From contig NZ_KB375281.1 of assembly GCF_000336555.1 (NCBI RefSeq), forward strand, positions 310,001 to 374,000: a stretch of DNA of 64,000 nucleotides, given 5' to 3'. The number at the start of each line of letters is the position of its first letter. Positions within the stretch are counted from its first letter, which is position 1. The stretch is from Afipia clevelandensis ATCC 49720 (GTDB lineage Bacteria > Pseudomonadota > Alphaproteobacteria > Rhizobiales > Xanthobacteraceae). A program made the position numbers and the translations under genes. The notes under the pieces are model-generated. The model had not been told where the DNA came from, searched no databases, and saw only the letters and a list, made by a program, of their open reading frames with translations. This document shows, one piece after another, positions 44,843-54,085 of the stretch.

Positions 44843-45208
44843 TCAAGCCCGTGTACGGGTGATGACGACGCCGACGTCATCGAAGATCGCGGCGATGGGG
44901 GCATGCGGTTTATGGACGGTGACCTTCACCGCGCTGACGCGGGTGAACGCGGCCAGAACCGCTTCCGCCACGGCGCCGGCTGCGCGCTCCAGAAGGTAAT
45001 AGTTATGTCCCTTGAAGGCGGCGCTCGCGGTCGAAACCACATCCGAATAGGACACCGTGTCTGCGAGCTTGTCAGTCCGGGAGGATTCGGCCAGATCAAT
45101 CGACAGTTCAAGGTCGATCACGAACCGCTGGCCGACCTCGGCTTCATGATCCATGACTCCGTGCCGGGCATGGATCAGGAGCCCTTTGATAAAAATAATG
45201 TCGCTCAT
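44843..45208 (-). CDS. folB: Dihydroneopterin aldolase
   Basis: A 121-residue dihydroneopterin aldolase converting 7,8-dihydroneopterin to 6-hydroxymethyl-dihydropterin and glycolaldehyde. IIFIKGLLIHARHGVMDHEAEVGQRFVIDL is the typical N-terminal strand-helix, with the substrate-binding glutamate. Near the C-terminus VTVHKPHAPI carries the catalytic lysine. The ATG overlaps the folP stop by four bases, so the genes are coupled. It acts as an octamer in known cases. Confidence 0.94.
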   Translation of the reverse strand: MSDIIFIKGLLIHARHGVMDHEAEVGQRFVIDLELSIDLAESSRTDKLADTVSYSDVVSTASAAFKGHNYYLLERAAGAVAEAVLAAFTRVSAVKVTVHKPHAPIAAIFDDVGVVITRTRA

Positions 45209-46062
45209 CGTTTGTCCTCGATTGCCGATGCCACGCGCAGCGCCTGCACCGTTTCCGCAACGTCATGCGCGCGGATGATGTTTGCGCCGCGCTGCGCCGC
45301 CAGCAGGTGTGCTGCAAGGGAGCCGCCGAGCCGCTGGTCCGGTTCGGAGGGAATGACCGATCCGATGAAGCGCTTTCGCGATGCGCCCACCAGCAATGGC
45401 ACGCCGAACTGACTCAGCGCATCGAGTCGCGCCAGCGCCGTCATGCTCTGTTCGGGCGTCTTGCCGAAGCCGATGCCGGGATCGAGCACGATATTCCCTT
45501 GCGGGATATTCGCCTTGGCGGCGATCTCAAGCGATCGCGAAAAAAATGCCGTCATGTCCGCGACGACATCAAGCGTCGGATCGACGCTGTCGCGGTTGTG
45601 CATGACGATTACCGGCGCATTGCGATCAGCGATGACGCGCGCCATGTCGGGATCGCGCTGCAGGCCCCAGACATCGTTGGCGATGGCCGCGCCATTCGCG
45701 AGCGCCCAGGCCGCGACCTTGGCTTTCATAGTGTCGATGGAAACCGGGATGCCGAGAAGCGCCACTGCCGGAAGAATGTCACGCAGCCGCTGCAGTTCCT
45801 CGTCCGCCGAAACCGGCTGCGAGCCATAGGGGCGGGTGGATTCGGCGCCGATATCGAGGATGCCGGCACCCTCGGCGATCATACGCCTTGCCTGCGCCAG
45901 CGCGGCATCGGGAGAAACGAACTTTCCGCCGTCGGAAAATGAATCCGGGGTGATATTGAGCACGCCCATAACCACGGGAACGGGGCCTGCGAACAGGTCC
46001 CGCAGCACCGGATGAAGCTGCGCGGCAGCCGGATGTGATGTTCGGGACGGAGCGGCCATCAT
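45205..46062 (-). CDS. folP: Dihydropteroate synthase
   Basis: A 285-residue TIM-barrel enzyme joining p-aminobenzoate to hydroxymethyl-dihydropterin pyrophosphate; it is the target of sulfonamides. Signatures: VMGVLNITPDSFSDGG (loop 1), GAGILDIGAESTRP (loop 2), VSIDTMKAKVA, DPGIGFGKT, and LLVGASRKRFIG with the substrate Lys/Arg. The start is uncertain: two adjacent ATG codons at 46062 and 46059 precede a non-conserved 30-residue leader. It is the first gene of the folate unit, overlapping folB by four bases. Confidence 0.94.
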   Translation of the reverse strand: MMAAPSRTSHPAAAQLHPVLRDLFAGPVPVVMGVLNITPDSFSDGGKFVSPDAALAQARRMIAEGAGILDIGAESTRPYGSQPVSADEELQRLRDILPAVALLGIPVSIDTMKAKVAAWALANGAAIANDVWGLQRDPDMARVIADRNAPVIVMHNRDSVDPTLDVVADMTAFFSRSLEIAAKANIPQGNIVLDPGIGFGKTPEQSMTALARLDALSQFGVPLLVGASRKRFIGSVIPSEPDQRLGGSLAAHLLAAQRGANIIRAHDVAETVQALRVASAIEDKR

Positions 46063-46155
46063 GCGGTGGCTTTGCGCGGTCCCCGCGGTCAAGTCAAGCG
46101 ACGGCGGGTGGGGATCTCGCCCAAGGATGCTCGAATTGGCAGGTGGGCGGCGGCT

Positions 46156-46578
46156 TCAGTAGGAAATTTTCAGCGGCAGCTTGCGGGCGCGCTGAATTAG
46201 TTCGGCGACCGATTTGTCCGACGGCAGCACCTGCACCAGCTTCCGCTTGTCGTTAGCTTCCTTCATGGCCTGCGCCAGACGCTGCGGATTGCGTTGAACG
46301 AATTCGCGGACGGTCACAACGCCGGCGGCGCGCAACAGCTCGGCCTTGGCCTTGCCCATGCCCTTAATGCGCATGCAGTCGGCGATATTGGCCCATGCCA
46401 GCAACTGCTGCTCGCTCAGGCCGGTCTTGGCGGCCAGCGCCTTGCGGCCCTTGGGCGTGCTGGCGCTTTCGAGCAGTGCAGCCGTGGTGCGAATGCCCTC
46501 GGCCTTGAGCCTGGCCTGGGCGTGCGGGCCCAGTCCGTCAATGTTCGAGAGGGGATACGCTGGAAATGAATTGGACAT
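46156..46578 (-). CDS. DUF4332 helix-hairpin-helix protein
   Basis: A 140-residue protein of the DUF4332 family, made of tandem helix-hairpin-helix units like those of DNA-binding proteins. NIDGLGPHAQARLKAEGIRT at the N-terminus and KGMGKAKAELLRAAGVVTV in the middle are the two hairpins. DNA or RNA binding is likely but untested. The ATG at 46578 is chosen because family sequence begins there. The gene DUF2267 upstream (46604-46966) runs in the same direction with 25 bp between, so the two are probably co-transcribed. Confidence 0.82.
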   Translation of the reverse strand: MSNSFPAYPLSNIDGLGPHAQARLKAEGIRTTAALLESASTPKGRKALAAKTGLSEQQLLAWANIADCMRIKGMGKAKAELLRAAGVVTVREFVQRNPQRLAQAMKEANDKRKLVQVLPSDKSVAELIQRARKLPLKISY

Positions 46579-46603
46579 GGGACTCGAATACAAAAATTGA
46601 ATG

Positions 46604-46966
46604 TTATGCGAACTGGGACAGGCCCGGTGTCTCGGCAATAATCGCACGCATTCCGTCCGCACCGATTTTGTCGCGGCCGAGCCTGAAAAGTTCACGGGCA
46701 AGGCTTTGAATCTCGCTCATTCCCAAGCCCATGCCCATCAGCCGTGCACCAAGCGCCATGATGCCGCCGCCGAGCATGCTGGCGAGACCGCCCGATCCCG
46801 CCGCCGCGATTGCAGTTTCTGCGCCCGGAATCTGCTCGATCAGCGAACGAACATGCTCCGCTGGTCCCTCCTTGCGAAGGAACCCGAGCATGGCGCCAAC
46901 GGCCTTTTCGGCGACAGCCTTGTCAACTCCGGCTTTTGCAGCCAGATCGCCAATGAACTCGTCCAT
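46604..46966 (-). CDS. Small DUF2267-like protein
   Basis: A 120-residue protein resembling short DUF2267 proteins of Bradyrhizobiaceae. The first half is helical (GVDKAVAEKAVGAMLGFLRKEG), the middle glycine/methionine-rich (GLASMLGGGIMALGARLMGMGLG), and the end helical (LARELFRLGRDKIGADGM). There is no signal peptide and the glycine-rich middle is too short and broken for a clear membrane helix. Function unknown. A CCGGT-TTCAT-ACCGG palindrome lies 19-33 bp before its start. Confidence 0.65.
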   Translation of the reverse strand: MDEFIGDLAAKAGVDKAVAEKAVGAMLGFLRKEGPAEHVRSLIEQIPGAETAIAAAGSGGLASMLGGGIMALGARLMGMGLGMSEIQSLARELFRLGRDKIGADGMRAIIAETPGLSQFA

Positions 46967-47395
46967 GAAATTGCCCCGTGCCCACCGGTTTCATACCGGC
47001 TCATTGTTGTGATTTTATCTTGAGCGGGTGCGCCGCGAATTACAAGCGACAGAGCTTTTTCAACCCGCTGTTTGGATGCAATCCATTGTGAAGTGTTGCA
47101 ATGATGTGCCGATTTCGCGCTTGTTGCAGGCTGGAGAGCGGCAAATCCGGTTCACGCGACGTCGAGATACGGCCAGGGTGCGAGTTCGTTTCAGCGGATC
47201 GCCACTTGCGGATCGAAATTTGCACCGCTTCGGCTGTGAGGCATCACATATATTACGTCTGGTAACATGCAGAGCGGCATCTGTTCATGTTCGCCGATGC
47301 ACGGCGCGGGTTGACCGGCGGGTTCCAGACTGCAAGATCACGCATGATGCGCCGTGATTTGGCGGTGGCACAATCCAGCCGGGATGAGGCGAGAG
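46967..47395. other. Intergenic region between divergent DUF2267 and HerA-like genes
   Basis: 429 bp without a gene I can support. An open frame at 47028-47357 has no family resemblance and atypical composition (high Arg and Cys), so I leave it out. The only structure is the palindrome CCGGT (46985-46989) / ACCGG (46995-46999), which could serve as an operator or leader hairpin of the DUF2267 gene. Promoters for both flanking genes must lie here. Confidence 0.5.
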
Positions 47396-49084
47396 ATGGC
47401 AAAGAAGGTGTCCAGAAAAACCTCCGACAAAGCCGCTGCGCCGCCGTCAGCAGCACCGGCCGGAGCCGGAAGCATTGCCTCCGCCGATACCGGCACGGCG
47501 ATCTTTGTCGGCAAGGGTGAGCAGCCGGCATTTCTGACGCTCGGGCTTGCAAACCGCCACGGACTGGCGACCGGCGCCACCGGAACGGGCAAGACGGTCA
47601 CCCTGCAGGTGCTGGCCGAAGGCTTCGCACGCGCCGGCGTGCCGGTGTTCGCCGCCGACATCAAGGGCGATCTGTCCGGAATCGCCGAGGTCGGCGAGCC
47701 AAAGGACTTCATTCTCAACCGCGCGAAGGCGATGGGCCTGCAGTTTCAGCCGGATCAGTTCTCGACCATCTTCTGGGACGTGTTCGGCGAGCAGGGCCAC
47801 CCGGTCCGCGCCACCGTCACCGAAATGGGGCCGCTGTTGCTGTCCCAGATGCTGCAGCTCAACGATGTGCAGGAAGGCGTTCTCAATGTCGCATTCCGGG
47901 TTGCCGACGAACACGGTCTTGCGCTGGTCGATATGAAGGACCTGCGCGCCCTGCTGGACGCCATCGTGCCCGGCTCGGCCAAGGACGACGATCTCGATCC
48001 GCTGCAGGACATCCGCAAGGCGGCCCAATCCTTCGGCAATATCAGCAAGGCGACCGTCGGCACCATCCAGCGCCAGTTGCTGGTGCTGGAAAATCAGGGT
48101 GGGGCCAAGTTCTTCGGCGAACCCGCGCTGCAACTAAAGGATTTCATGCGGACCGACTCCAGCGGTCGCGGCATGATCAATATCCTCGTCGCCGACAAGC
48201 TGATGTCGAGCCCGAAACTGTATTCGACATTCCTGCTCTGGATGCTGTCGGAGTTGTTCGAGGAACTGCCCGAAGTGGGCGATCCGGCCAAGCCCAAGCT
48301 GGTGTTCTTCTTCGACGAAGCGCACCTGCTGTTCGACGATGCGCCCAAGGCTCTGATGGACAAGATCGAGCAGGTCGTGCGCCTGATCCGCTCCAAGGGT
48401 GTCGGGGTCTATTTCGTGACGCAGAATCCGATTGACGTCCCGGACAAGATTCTCGCCCAGCTCGGCAACCGCGTGCAGCATGCGCTCCGCGCGTTCACGC
48501 CGCGCGACCAGAAGGCGGTGCAGGCCGCCGCGCAGACATTCCGGCCCAATCCAAATCTCGACACCGCGCAGGTCATCACGGAACTGGGCAAGGGCGAGGC
48601 GCTGGTTTCGTTTCTCGAAGGCAACGGTACGCCGTCGATGGTCGAGCGCGTCATGATCCGCCCGCCAACCGCGCGGATCGGGCCGATCACGCCGGACGAG
48701 CGCAAGGCGATCATGAATGCGAGCCCGGTGAAGGGCAAATACGACACTGCCATCGACGCCGACTCTGCGTTCGAGATTTTGCAGAAGCGTCTGTCGAACA
48801 CGGCTGCGCCCGCAGGCACGCCCGGCGCCGATGGTGCACCCGGCGAAGGTGGCGGCGTCCTCGGCCAGATCAGCTCGATTGTCGGCACCGTTTTCGGCAC
48901 CAGCACGCCCCGCGGAAAGTTGTCCACCGGGCAGGTCATCGCGCGCAGCGTGACGCGCTCGGTGACCAACAAGGTCGCCGGAGATGTCGCCGCCAGCATC
49001 GGCAAATCGGTCGGCGGCTCGCTCGGCGGCTCGATTGGCCGCTCCATCGTGCGCAACGTGCTTGGCAGCCTGCTGCGGCGCTAG
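47396..49084 (+). CDS. HerA-like ATPase (DUF853, YjgR family)
   Basis: A 562-residue P-loop ATPase of the HerA/FtsK superfamily, DUF853. Walker A is GATGTGKT (60-67), Walker [12 protein letters not shown] (about 300-310), then [28 protein letters not shown] with the sensor residues and arginine finger. The N-terminal 30 residues are Lys/Ala/Pro-rich. The C-terminal tail is glycine-rich with [12 protein letters not shown] repeats. The biological role of this family is unknown, but DNA translocation is often suggested. The ATG at 47396 follows GAGGCGAG; one at 47384 is possible. Confidence 0.88.
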   Translation: MAKKVSRKTSDKAAAPPSAAPAGAGSIASADTGTAIFVGKGEQPAFLTLGLANRHGLATGATGTGKTVTLQVLAEGFARAGVPVFAADIKGDLSGIAEVGEPKDFILNRAKAMGLQFQPDQFSTIFWDVFGEQGHPVRATVTEMGPLLLSQMLQLNDVQEGVLNVAFRVADEHGLALVDMKDLRALLDAIVPGSAKDDDLDPLQDIRKAAQSFGNISKATVGTIQRQLLVLENQGGAKFFGEPALQLKDFMRTDSSGRGMINILVADKLMSSPKLYSTFLLWMLSELFEELPEVGDPAKPKLVFFFDEAHLLFDDAPKALMDKIEQVVRLIRSKGVGVYFVTQNPIDVPDKILAQLGNRVQHALRAFTPRDQKAVQAAAQTFRPNPNLDTAQVITELGKGEALVSFLEGNGTPSMVERVMIRPPTARIGPITPDERKAIMNASPVKGKYDTAIDADSAFEILQKRLSNTAAPAGTPGADGAPGEGGGVLGQISSIVGTVFGTSTPRGKLSTGQVIARSVTRSVTNKVAGDVAASIGKSVGGSLGGSIGRSIVRNVLGSLLRR

Positions 49085-49113
49085 GCGCACGCCATCTATT
49101 CGAGGAATACGAT

Positions 49114-50514
49114 ATGTCCGCTACGCCCCAACTCGCCGCCGTTCTCGACCGCATCGACAAGGACTTCGACAAGAGCCTCGAACGGCTGTTCACGCTGCTT
49201 CGGATCAAGTCGATCTCGGCCGATCCGGCTTTCACCGAGGATTGCAGGAAGGCCGCGGATCATCTGGCGGCAGACATCGCCTCCATCGGATTTACGGCCG
49301 AGGTGCGCCCGACCGCGGGACATCCGGCGATTGTCGGCAAGAGCAACGGCAAGGCCGGCGCGCATGTGCTGTTTTACGGTCACTACGACGTGCAGCCGGT
49401 GGACCCGCTCGATCTGTGGCACCGTCCGCCGTTCGAGCCGATCGTCACCGACCATGCCGACGGCCGCAAGATCATCGTTGCGCGCGGGGCGGAAGACGAC
49501 AAGGGCCAGTTGATGACTTTTGTCGAGGCTTGCCGTGCCTGGAAGAACGTCACCGGATCGTTGCCGCTCAACGTCACGATCCTGATCGAGGGCGAGGAGG
49601 AGATCGGCTCGAAGAATTTCGGTCCGTTCCTCGACAAGAACAAGAAAGACCTCGCCGCTGATTTTGTGCTGGTCTGCGACACCGGCATGTGGGACCAGAA
49701 CACACCGGCGATCACCACTTCGCTGCGCGGCCTCGTCTACGACGAGGTGAGGATAAAGGCGGCGAACCGCGACCTGCATTCCGGCATTTTCGGCGGCGGC
49801 GCGCAGAACCCGATCCGCGTGCTGACGCGCATTCTCGGCAGCATTCACGACGACAACGGCCGGATCACCATTCCCGGCTTCTATGACGGTGTGAAGGATC
49901 TGCCGCCGGATATTCTGGCGCAGTGGAAGGGACTCAATCTATCTCCCGAAACCTTCCTGAAGCCGATCGGACTTTCAGTGCCTGCCGGTGAAAAGGACCG
50001 GCTGCTGATCGAGCAGGTGTCGTCGCGTCCGACCTGCGACATCAACGGCATTGTCGGCGGTTATACCGGCGAAGGCTCCAAGACCGTGATCCCTGCGGAA
50101 GCCTCGGCCAAGGTGTCGTTCCGTCTGGTGGAGGGGCAGGACCCTGAAAGGATCCGCAAGGCGTTCCGCGATTTTGTCACTTCGCGTCTGCCGGCTGACT
50201 GCACGGCGGAGTTCATCGACCACGCCGGCGCGCCGGCCATCGCGCTGGATTGGGGCATGAAGCCGCTGGCGGCGGCGAAGCGTGCGCTGACCGATGAATG
50301 GGGCAAGGACGCGCTCCTGATCGGCTCCGGAGCCTCGATTCCGATTGTCGCTGATTTCAAGAAAACGCTCGGTCTCGATACGGTGCTGATCGGGTTCGGG
50401 CTCGAGGACGACAACATCCATTCGCCGAACGAGAAATATGATCTCAAGAGCTTCCACAAGGGCATCCGCTCGTGGGCGCGCATTCTTGCGGCGTTCGCGG
50501 ATGCGCCGCGCTAG
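49114..50514 (+). CDS. M20-family dipeptidase
   Basis: A 466-residue metallopeptidase of the M20 dipeptidase/carnosinase group, with two zinc ions. Ligands are visible: His in YGHYDVQPVD, the bridging Asp and catalytic region in RGAEDDKGQ, EGEEEIGSKN with the catalytic Glu, CDTGMW and the late DNIHSPNEKYD. The dimerisation domain starts near GLVYDEVRIKAANRDLHSG. It is cytoplasmic. It starts 29 bp after the HerA-like gene and probably shares its transcript. Its end overlaps the convergent cvpA-like gene by four bases. Confidence 0.9.
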   Translation: MSATPQLAAVLDRIDKDFDKSLERLFTLLRIKSISADPAFTEDCRKAADHLAADIASIGFTAEVRPTAGHPAIVGKSNGKAGAHVLFYGHYDVQPVDPLDLWHRPPFEPIVTDHADGRKIIVARGAEDDKGQLMTFVEACRAWKNVTGSLPLNVTILIEGEEEIGSKNFGPFLDKNKKDLAADFVLVCDTGMWDQNTPAITTSLRGLVYDEVRIKAANRDLHSGIFGGGAQNPIRVLTRILGSIHDDNGRITIPGFYDGVKDLPPDILAQWKGLNLSPETFLKPIGLSVPAGEKDRLLIEQVSSRPTCDINGIVGGYTGEGSKTVIPAEASAKVSFRLVEGQDPERIRKAFRDFVTSRLPADCTAEFIDHAGAPAIALDWGMKPLAAAKRALTDEWGKDALLIGSGASIPIVADFKKTLGLDTVLIGFGLEDDNIHSPNEKYDLKSFHKGIRSWARILAAFADAPR

Positions 50515-51026
50515 CTGCGCTGGCCGCGTCTCAGGTGGTCGATATAGGCCGTTGTCTCGGGCGGCAATGATTTCAGTCCGCGCTGGCCGGCCTGCGACAG
50601 CAGCGGACGCAGCTTGGATCCCATGAGGTAGGCCGGATCTCGCCCCGGCGGAATGATGCGGTCGAACACGAGCACGATTGTGACTGCGATCAGGGCCGTT
50701 CGCACAAGGCCGAGGATCGAGCCCGTAATGCGGTCCGGCATACTCCGAACCGGGCCGACGATTTCATCGACCGACAGGCGAAGCAGATATCCGAGAACAA
50801 GGCCTGCGCCGAGGAAGAGCGCAAAAAAGGCCACAGAGTTTTGCGTGGCGGTCGGCGCCGTTTGACCTGCGATGATGGGGGCGATCAGCGACGTCCCCGC
50901 TACGGCCAGCGGAGCCGCGCTGATATAGCCCAGGATAGTCGCCATGCTGCGGATGAGCCCCGTTCTGAATCCGGTGATCATCGCGACGATTGCGACCACG
51001 GACACAACAATGTCGAACGTGTTCAT
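50511..51026 (-). CDS. CvpA-family membrane protein
   Basis: A 171-residue inner-membrane protein of the CvpA family with four hydrophobic segments. FDIVVSVVAIVAMITGFRTGLIRSMATILG is the typical first span and following loop. The C-terminal 45 residues are polar and end in LRRGQRS. CvpA proteins are needed for colicin V production and for envelope stress in other bacteria; the molecular role is unclear. Here it is not beside purF, its usual neighbour in Enterobacteria. Its end overlaps the convergent dipeptidase gene by four bases. Confidence 0.85.
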   Translation of the reverse strand: MNTFDIVVSVVAIVAMITGFRTGLIRSMATILGYISAAPLAVAGTSLIAPIIAGQTAPTATQNSVAFFALFLGAGLVLGYLLRLSVDEIVGPVRSMPDRITGSILGLVRTALIAVTIVLVFDRIIPPGRDPAYLMGSKLRPLLSQAGQRGLKSLPPETTAYIDHLRRGQRS

Positions 51027-51143
51027 GAGCCGGATTTCCAGAACGCAGGCGGCAATTCTGCCAGCCGTAAGGGGTGCGCCTTAGCAAATCATTGATCCGG
51101 ACGATGCAATCAGAAGCAATCGGCAGGAAACTGCTGAAAGCAA

Positions 51144-51171
51144 AAACGCCGCCCGGGATTGGGCGGCGTTT
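51144..51171 (-). terminator. Rho-independent terminator of the class II aldolase gene
   Basis: The arms AACGCCGCCC (51145-51154) and GGGCGGCGTT (51161-51170), extended by A51144 and T51171, form a perfect stem with a six-base loop. On the minus strand the stem runs into a T tract (GGCGTTTTTGC), as expected for the gene ending at 51230. It may also stop transcripts in the plus direction. Confidence 0.85.
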
Positions 51172-51229
51172 GTACTCTTTTGTCAGTGTAGAGGCTGACG
51201 GATGAAATCTATGTCCGGAGCCGATCCTG

Positions 51230-52009
51230 TCAAGTCTTGTAGCTGGGATCGAGCCGGTCGAGCTTGCGCAGCAGCGGCGGCCAGACCAGCCTGGTCGAAC
51301 GCATGTCCGAGCGATCCGGATCGCTCACCAGCTTCTCGTTCTTCTCGATCACGAGCTTCTCGACCGGATAGGCGGTCGGCCCGAGCATACGGGTGCGGAC
51401 CTGCATCGTGCAGGCGCGCTCGAGATGATACATGCGCTCGAACGCCGAGGCGACAGAGCGTCCGACAGTCAGTGTTCCGTGATTGCGCAGCAGGAGATGG
51501 TTCTTGGTGCCGAGGTCCTTCTGGATGCGCGGGCGCTCATCGTGATCGAGGGCGATGCCTTCATAATCATGATAGGCGAGGTCGCCGGTGACAAGCTGCG
51601 CGGTCTGGTTCAGCGGCAGCAGGCCCTCCATGCAGCTTGCGACCGCAGTGCCGTCTGGGGTGTGAAGGTGAAGCACGCAGCCCGCATCCTCGCGGACTTC
51701 ATGAATGGCGGAGTGGATCGTGAAGCCCGCCGGGTTGATGCTGTATTCGCTCTCGCTCAACTGGTTGCCGTCGAGATCAATCTTCACAAGGCTCGATGCG
51801 GTGATCTCGTCGAACATCAAACCGTAGGGATTGATGAGGAAGTGATGTTCGCCGCCGGGAACGCGGGCCGAGATGTGGGTGTCGACAAGGTCGTCCCAGC
51901 CATAGAGGGCGACGAGGCGATAGCAGGCCGCGAGATTGACGCGCTGCTCCCATTCGCCGGGGACCATTGTGGACTGAACTTCCTTAAGACGTGCTTCGGC
52001 CGGTGACAT
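51230..52009 (-). CDS. Class II aldolase/adducin-family protein
   Basis: A 259-residue class II aldolase/adducin-domain protein, a zinc-dependent lyase fold. Metal-binding histidines appear in VLHLHTPDG and LLRNHGTLTVG; DDLVDTHISARVPG is the phosphate-binding loop region. Relatives act on fuculose-, ribulose- or hydroxy-keto acid phosphates, but many of this type have unknown substrates. Start at the ATG at 52009. It is a single gene with its own terminator. Nothing nearby points to a sugar pathway. Confidence 0.88.
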   Translation of the reverse strand: MSPAEARLKEVQSTMVPGEWEQRVNLAACYRLVALYGWDDLVDTHISARVPGGEHHFLINPYGLMFDEITASSLVKIDLDGNQLSESEYSINPAGFTIHSAIHEVREDAGCVLHLHTPDGTAVASCMEGLLPLNQTAQLVTGDLAYHDYEGIALDHDERPRIQKDLGTKNHLLLRNHGTLTVGRSVASAFERMYHLERACTMQVRTRMLGPTAYPVEKLVIEKNEKLVSDPDRSDMRSTRLVWPPLLRKLDRLDPSYKT

Positions 52010-52120
52010 GGCGTTTTCTCCCGCAATTATTTTGTGGCGGGAGCCTAGACCCGTGGCCGTGCCGCCGCAACATGCGGCCTCCGCAGGGGCGGCATGTGTC
52101 GAGCGGCAGCCAGCGATGGA

Positions 52121-53770
52121 TCAGGGCGCGGGAATGGCGAGCAGGCTGGCGATGCTCTTGCCGCGGATGTCGTAGACCCGGGCGTACACCACGTCGTCAC
52201 GCTTGATTTCGACGACAACGGGTGCATTGAGGCCCTTGCAGTAGAATTCGCCGAGGGTCATTGCGAAGTCGGCGGCGTGACTGTCCCATCCGATCACGAA
52301 ATCCGGGCCGAGCGCGACCTGCGCCGGGCGTTGCGGGCCGCAGACCGCGACCCGCCACTTGCGGTTTCTCGGCGCTGACTCCTGCCGCGCGTCGAGTTCC
52401 TCCCGCAGCCCTTCGGAGGCCTGCTTCAGCGCAAGGCCCCAGTAGTCGAGCATGTAGCGGTCGTCGGCGCCACGAACGGTTCCGGCGATGTGATTGAAGT
52501 GCGTGTACTGATAGGGATGCAGCCGGATCATTTCATTAAGCGGCAGCGTCAGCCCGAGCACGAATATCGCGGCGAAGGCGGCCTGTGCGGGACGTCCGTG
52601 CCGTTGCAGCCAGCCGGTGATCTTCGCGAAAGCGACGCCGGCCAGAACGGCCATCGGCGGAATGACGAATATGAAATGGCGGATGCCGTTGTAGAGGGCA
52701 GGGCGCTTCACCATCGCGATGATCAGCGGAAGCATCGCGGCCAGCACCAGCATCAGCAAAATGGTTTTGCGCCGTGCATCGACATCGGGGCGTACGACTG
52801 CAACGAGCGTGCCGGCAACGCCCGCGGCGAGCAGGCCCAGAAGGACTTCCGGAAGCTGCAGCGCGAACAGCGTCGGCAGGTATGACCACGGCATATCGGG
52901 CACCGACACGATGGCGCCGTCGAACAGTTCCTTCCATGGCTTCTCGAAGAAATGCGAGAAGTAGGTCAGCGCATGGAACGGATTGGCCGGATCAATGATC
53001 GACCATGGCCAGACCAGACCCATGATGACATAGCCGAGCAACACGCCGGGCAGCAGCACGTAGACGACATGGCCGAGGCGGCGGACGGTTTCGCGCAGGC
53101 CGTGGGCGCGGATGTCGGAAATCCAGAGCGGCAGAAAACCGATCGCGGCATAAACCAGCGCCAGCCCGCCGAGAATGCGCGAACCGACCGAAAGTCCCGC
53201 GCCGATGCCGATGATCAGAATCGTGTGCGGTTTCGGCGATGGATATTCCTGTGCCAGCCGCACCAGGCCCAGCATCAGGATGATCATCGCCACGGCGAAG
53301 GGGGCATCCTTCGGATTCATGAACATGTGCCCGTAGAAGATCGGACACAGGGCAAGCAGCACCGTTGCCGCGACGCCTGCGACCGGACCACCGACGCGCC
53401 GCGCCAGCCGCCATGTCACCGCGATGCCGATCACGCCGACGATGGCGCCGAGCAGGCGCCGTGTCGCGAACAGGTCCAGCGGGACAATCTTGTGCAGCAG
53501 CGCCGCGGCCATGTCGAAGCCGCCGCCATACATGTAAAGATTGGCGAACGACAGCGCGCCGGTGTCGGTGAAGCCGCTGCCGAACATTTTCAGCAGAAGG
53601 TCGGCATATTCGGCGTGCGTGTAGTCGTCCCAGCCGAGGCCATAGTCCTTGAACGTCAGGCCCGCGATGACCGAGACGACCGCGAGCACGGCGAGCGCAA
53701 GATCGTCACAGGCTCGCTCGACCGAGCGCCCGGCAGACGTGTCCAGCGCCGATGTTGTGATGGATGACAT
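52121..53770 (-). CDS. Polytopic glycosyltransferase (GT-C, ArnT/PMT-like)
   Basis: A 549-residue integral membrane protein with about ten hydrophobic segments and a C-terminal soluble part (about 430-549). The first periplasmic loop has GLGWDDYTHAEYADL, an acidic pair like the DD/DE motif of GT-C glycosyltransferases that use lipid-linked sugars. PKDAPFAVAMIILMLGL is reminiscent of ArnT/PMT. The acceptor is unknown; cell-envelope glycolipid or protein is likely. The ATG at 53770 is chosen because the upstream in-frame part (to 53902) is not conserved-looking. Confidence 0.78.
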   Translation of the reverse strand: MSSITTSALDTSAGRSVERACDDLALAVLAVVSVIAGLTFKDYGLGWDDYTHAEYADLLLKMFGSGFTDTGALSFANLYMYGGGFDMAAALLHKIVPLDLFATRRLLGAIVGVIGIAVTWRLARRVGGPVAGVAATVLLALCPIFYGHMFMNPKDAPFAVAMIILMLGLVRLAQEYPSPKPHTILIIGIGAGLSVGSRILGGLALVYAAIGFLPLWISDIRAHGLRETVRRLGHVVYVLLPGVLLGYVIMGLVWPWSIIDPANPFHALTYFSHFFEKPWKELFDGAIVSVPDMPWSYLPTLFALQLPEVLLGLLAAGVAGTLVAVVRPDVDARRKTILLMLVLAAMLPLIIAMVKRPALYNGIRHFIFVIPPMAVLAGVAFAKITGWLQRHGRPAQAAFAAIFVLGLTLPLNEMIRLHPYQYTHFNHIAGTVRGADDRYMLDYWGLALKQASEGLREELDARQESAPRNRKWRVAVCGPQRPAQVALGPDFVIGWDSHAADFAMTLGEFYCKGLNAPVVVEIKRDDVVYARVYDIRGKSIASLLAIPAP

Positions 53771-54085
53771 GTCAGCTATTGAATCCGGCGTTCCCCGGCC
53801 TGCTGCTGCATTCCGGGCAGGCGGTCCCGGGAACTTGTATACCAGTTCGGTGTTCAGGTAATCGCCAATTGTGGCGCATTTTCCCAAATTGCGATGCAAC
53901 ATTAGGGCAAGGTAAAATTATCTCCGCGCCGTATTCCTTCTAGCCGACCGAATGTGAATGGCGCCTGAGCGGCGCGGCCATCTTAAGGCCATCGGCAATT
54001 ACCGATTGGTAATGCTTCAACTTGAAACTATTATGGAACTCACCTCGTTGAGTCCGCTTCTACTTGCGCGGGTCTGGAGCTTGCA
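53771..54085. other. Intergenic region upstream of glycosyltransferase and proline-rich membrane protein
   Basis: 315 bp between divergent genes. The only clear structure is a perfect palindrome ATTACC-GATT-GGTAAT (53998-54013), about 75 bp before the plus-strand gene, a candidate operator. GGAAC followed 16 bases later by TGTT occurs near 53829 but is too far from a gene and lacks the first base of the EcfG -10 element. No small gene that I can support. Confidence 0.5.

Noticed and set aside
47028-47357. A 109-codon plus-strand frame in the region before the HerA-like gene
   Set aside because: Unusual Arg/Cys content, no family resemblance, no good ribosome-binding site.
53829-53854. GGAAC-N16-TGTT as a second EcfG promoter
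   Set aside because: One mismatch in the -10 element and no gene start within about 230 bp in the right direction.
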